A stretch of DNA of 36,870 bases, taken from positions 29,350 through 66,219 of the forward strand of contig VXSV01000076.1 of the NCBI GenBank assembly GCA_009837815.1. Reading direction: 5' to 3'. Numbering within the stretch: position 1 is the first letter of the stretch; the number at the start of each line of letters is the position of its first letter. The DNA is from Acidimicrobiia bacterium (lineage in GTDB: Bacteria > Actinomycetota > Acidimicrobiia > Spongiisociales > ZC4RG35). A program made the position numbers and the translations under genes. A model generated the notes under the pieces. The model was not told where the DNA came from, did not search any database, and saw only the letters and a program-made list of their open reading frames with translations. This document shows, piece after piece, positions 35,031-36,870 of this stretch.

Positions 35031-36181
35031 CCGTCGCCAGCCGTCTGCGGCCGTTCGGGAACACCATCTTCACCGAGATATCCCATCGGGCCCGCCGGCG
35101 CGGGGCGATCGATCTCGGGCAGGGCTTCCCCGACTTCGAGGGTCCGGACTTCGTGAAGAAGGCCGCCAAGTCGGGGATCGACGCCGAGTCCAACCAGTAC
35201 CCGCCTTCCATGGGCCTTCCGGTCCTGCGGGAGCGGATCGCCGCCGGATTCGGCGCCCAAACCGGGATCGGAGTGGACCCGGACAGCAACGTGACCGTCA
35301 CATCCGGGTGCACCGAGGCGCTGGCGGCCTCCTTCCTGGGGCTCGTGGAACCGGGCGAGCGGGTAATCCTCCTCGAGCCCTGGTACGACGCCTACCCGGT
35401 GGGCTGCGCCCTGGCCGGGGCTCTCCCCCGGTTCGTGACACTCCGCCCTCCCGACTTCCGGCTGCCCGAGGCCGAGTTGCGGGCGGCGTTCGCCGAGGGC
35501 GCCCGAGCGATCGTGTTCAACACGCCCCACAACCCGACCGGGCGGGTCTTCGATCACGATGAGATGGCGCTGGTGGCCGAACTGTGCGTCTCCCACGACG
35601 TCATCGCCTTCACCGACGAGGTGTACGAACACATCCGATTCGACGGGAAACCCCACCTCTCCCTGGCGTCCTACCCGGGGATGTGGGAGAGGACCGTAAC
35701 CATGTCATCGGTGGGCAAAAGCTTCTCTTTGACCGGATGGAAGACCGGCTGGGCGGTGGCCCCCGAGGACCTCACCGCGGGAGTGAGAGCCGCCCACCAG
35801 TTCCTCACCTTCACCACTCCCAACCCCATGCAGCACGGGACAGCCGTCGCCCTGGCTGCCCCCCGGGAGTACTTCAAGGAGTTACGGGCCCTGTACACCT
35901 CCCGGAGAGACCTTCTGGCGGAGGGACTTGACCGCCTGGGCTTCGGCGTCTACACCCCCGAGGGCACCTACTTCCTGCTGGCCGACCACCGCCCGTTCGG
36001 CTTCTCCGACGACGTGGCCTTCGTCAACCACGTCATCGAGCATCTGGGGGTGGCGGCCATCCCGCCGTCGGTGTTCTACAACGATCCGGCGGACGGCGCC
36101 GAACTGGTGCGCTTCGCCTTCTGCAAGAGCGACGACACCCTGCGCTCGGCCCTCCGGCGGTTGGAGGGCATCAGGGGATGA
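35027..36181 (+). CDS. PLP-dependent aminotransferase class I/II
   Basis: From GTG 35027 (GTGA overlap with lutC stop): 'AIDLGQGFPDFEGPDF', 'NTPHNPTGRVFDHDEM', 'SVGKSFSLTGWKTGWAVAP'. Confidence 0.9.
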   Translation: MTVASRLRPFGNTIFTEISHRARRRGAIDLGQGFPDFEGPDFVKKAAKSGIDAESNQYPPSMGLPVLRERIAAGFGAQTGIGVDPDSNVTVTSGCTEALAASFLGLVEPGERVILLEPWYDAYPVGCALAGALPRFVTLRPPDFRLPEAELRAAFAEGARAIVFNTPHNPTGRVFDHDEMALVAELCVSHDVIAFTDEVYEHIRFDGKPHLSLASYPGMWERTVTMSSVGKSFSLTGWKTGWAVAPEDLTAGVRAAHQFLTFTTPNPMQHGTAVALAAPREYFKELRALYTSRRDLLAEGLDRLGFGVYTPEGTYFLLADHRPFGFSDDVAFVNHVIEHLGVAAIPPSVFYNDPADGAELVRFAFCKSDDTLRSALRRLEGIRG

Positions 36182-36870
36182 GGATCACCTTTCCGGTGGT
36201 CTCCCTGCCTTCCAGCATCCGGTGGGCGCGGGCGGCTTCCCGCATGGGGAGGCTGTGACCGATCCGCAGGCCCAACTCGCCGCTGATCACCATCTCGAAC
36301 AGCGATGATGCTCTCCCCAGCAACTCGGCGCGGGTGGACACGTAGTCGGCCCCCGTGGGGCGGGTCAGGAACAGCGACCCCTCCTGGGTGAGGCGCAGCG
36401 GCGCCACGGGAGGAACCGGCCCGCTGGCGTTCCCGAAGGTGACCATCATCCCCCGGGGGCGAAGCACCGACAGTCCCCGGTCGAAGGTGGCCGCGCCCAC
36501 TCCGTCATAGACGACGTCGATCGGGCGGGGACCGGCGATCTCCTCAACCGCCTCGGCGAAGTCGGTCTCCCGGTAACAGATGACATGGTCGGCCCCGGCG
36601 CTCTCGGCCAACCGGGCCTTCTCGGCGCTCCCCACCGTGGTGAACACCTCCGCCCCGCGGCGTTTGGCCAGTTGGATCAGGAGCAGCCCCACTCCTCCCG
36701 CCCCGGCATGCACCAGCGCCCGGTCGCCCTCCGAAAGCGGGAAGGTGTCGTTGGCCAGGAAGTGGGCGGTTATCCCCTGCAGCAGCAACCCGGCCGCCGA
36801 CTCGATCTCCACGCCAGGAGGCACCGGGACCATCCTGTCGGCCGGCCCCACCACCTGCTCGGCATAGGAG
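36171..36870 (-). CDS. Zn-type alcohol dehydrogenase / quinone oxidoreductase (partial; 5' end off right edge)
   Basis: 'LLQGITAHFLANDTFPLSEGDRALVHAGAGGVGLLLIQLAKRRGAEVFTTVGS'; reading frame stays open to the right edge. Confidence 0.9.
   Translation of the reverse strand, partial: SYAEQVVGPADRMVPVPPGVEIESAAGLLLQGITAHFLANDTFPLSEGDRALVHAGAGGVGLLLIQLAKRRGAEVFTTVGSAEKARLAESAGADHVICYRETDFAEAVEEIAGPRPIDVVYDGVGAATFDRGLSVLRPRGMMVTFGNASGPVPPVAPLRLTQEGSLFLTRPTGADYVSTRAELLGRASSLFEMVISGELGLRIGHSLPMREAARAHRMLEGRETTGKVILIP

Noticed and set aside
1-36870. CRISPR arrays, tRNA or rRNA genes, insertion sequences, phage genes
   Set aside because: No regularly spaced direct repeats, no tRNA TPsiC/anticodon patterns, and no transposase or structural phage motifs seen on either strand.

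Overview
High-GC window that looks actinobacterial (GTG/TTG starts, F420-dependent LLM enzymes, SAM-I-controlled metX, Thr-rich lipoproteins). I read it as chromosomal metabolic sequence with one probable small accessory segment near 21.5-23.3 kb. Left to right it holds: a DUF6922-like/AbiEii-like toxin-antitoxin pair; a minus-strand sugar-uptake operon (SBP, two permeases, Gfo/Idh, bicupin, ROK); citrate synthase; thioesterase; DUF454; four tandem LLM-class F420 oxidoreductase paralogs plus a decayed fragment of a fifth; DUF378; an endonuclease IV-like/LigD-type primase-polymerase fusion; a HisA-like/VOC fusion; a SAM-I riboswitch-metX unit; selD; GreA; MgtE; an orphan AAA ATPase; a lipoprotein; class IV aminotransferase-nadE; tandem crcB; tyrA-aroF; a conserved hypothetical; a lipoprotein; phnX-like hydrolase; lutABC; aminotransferase; and a partial quinone oxidoreductase. 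Points most worth a second look: (1) the AP-endonuclease-IV-like x LigD polymerase-domain fusion (14017-15870); (2) selD, which the ORF track truncates because it reads through an in-frame UGA (Sec) in the motif GAG-U-GCK; (3) the HisA-like/VOC fusion with altered catalytic positions; (4) a SAM-I aptamer almost abutting the metX ribosome-binding site; (5) a structured, apparently non-coding element between convergent genes at 23.07-23.20 kb. All assignments are by eye; no searches were run.
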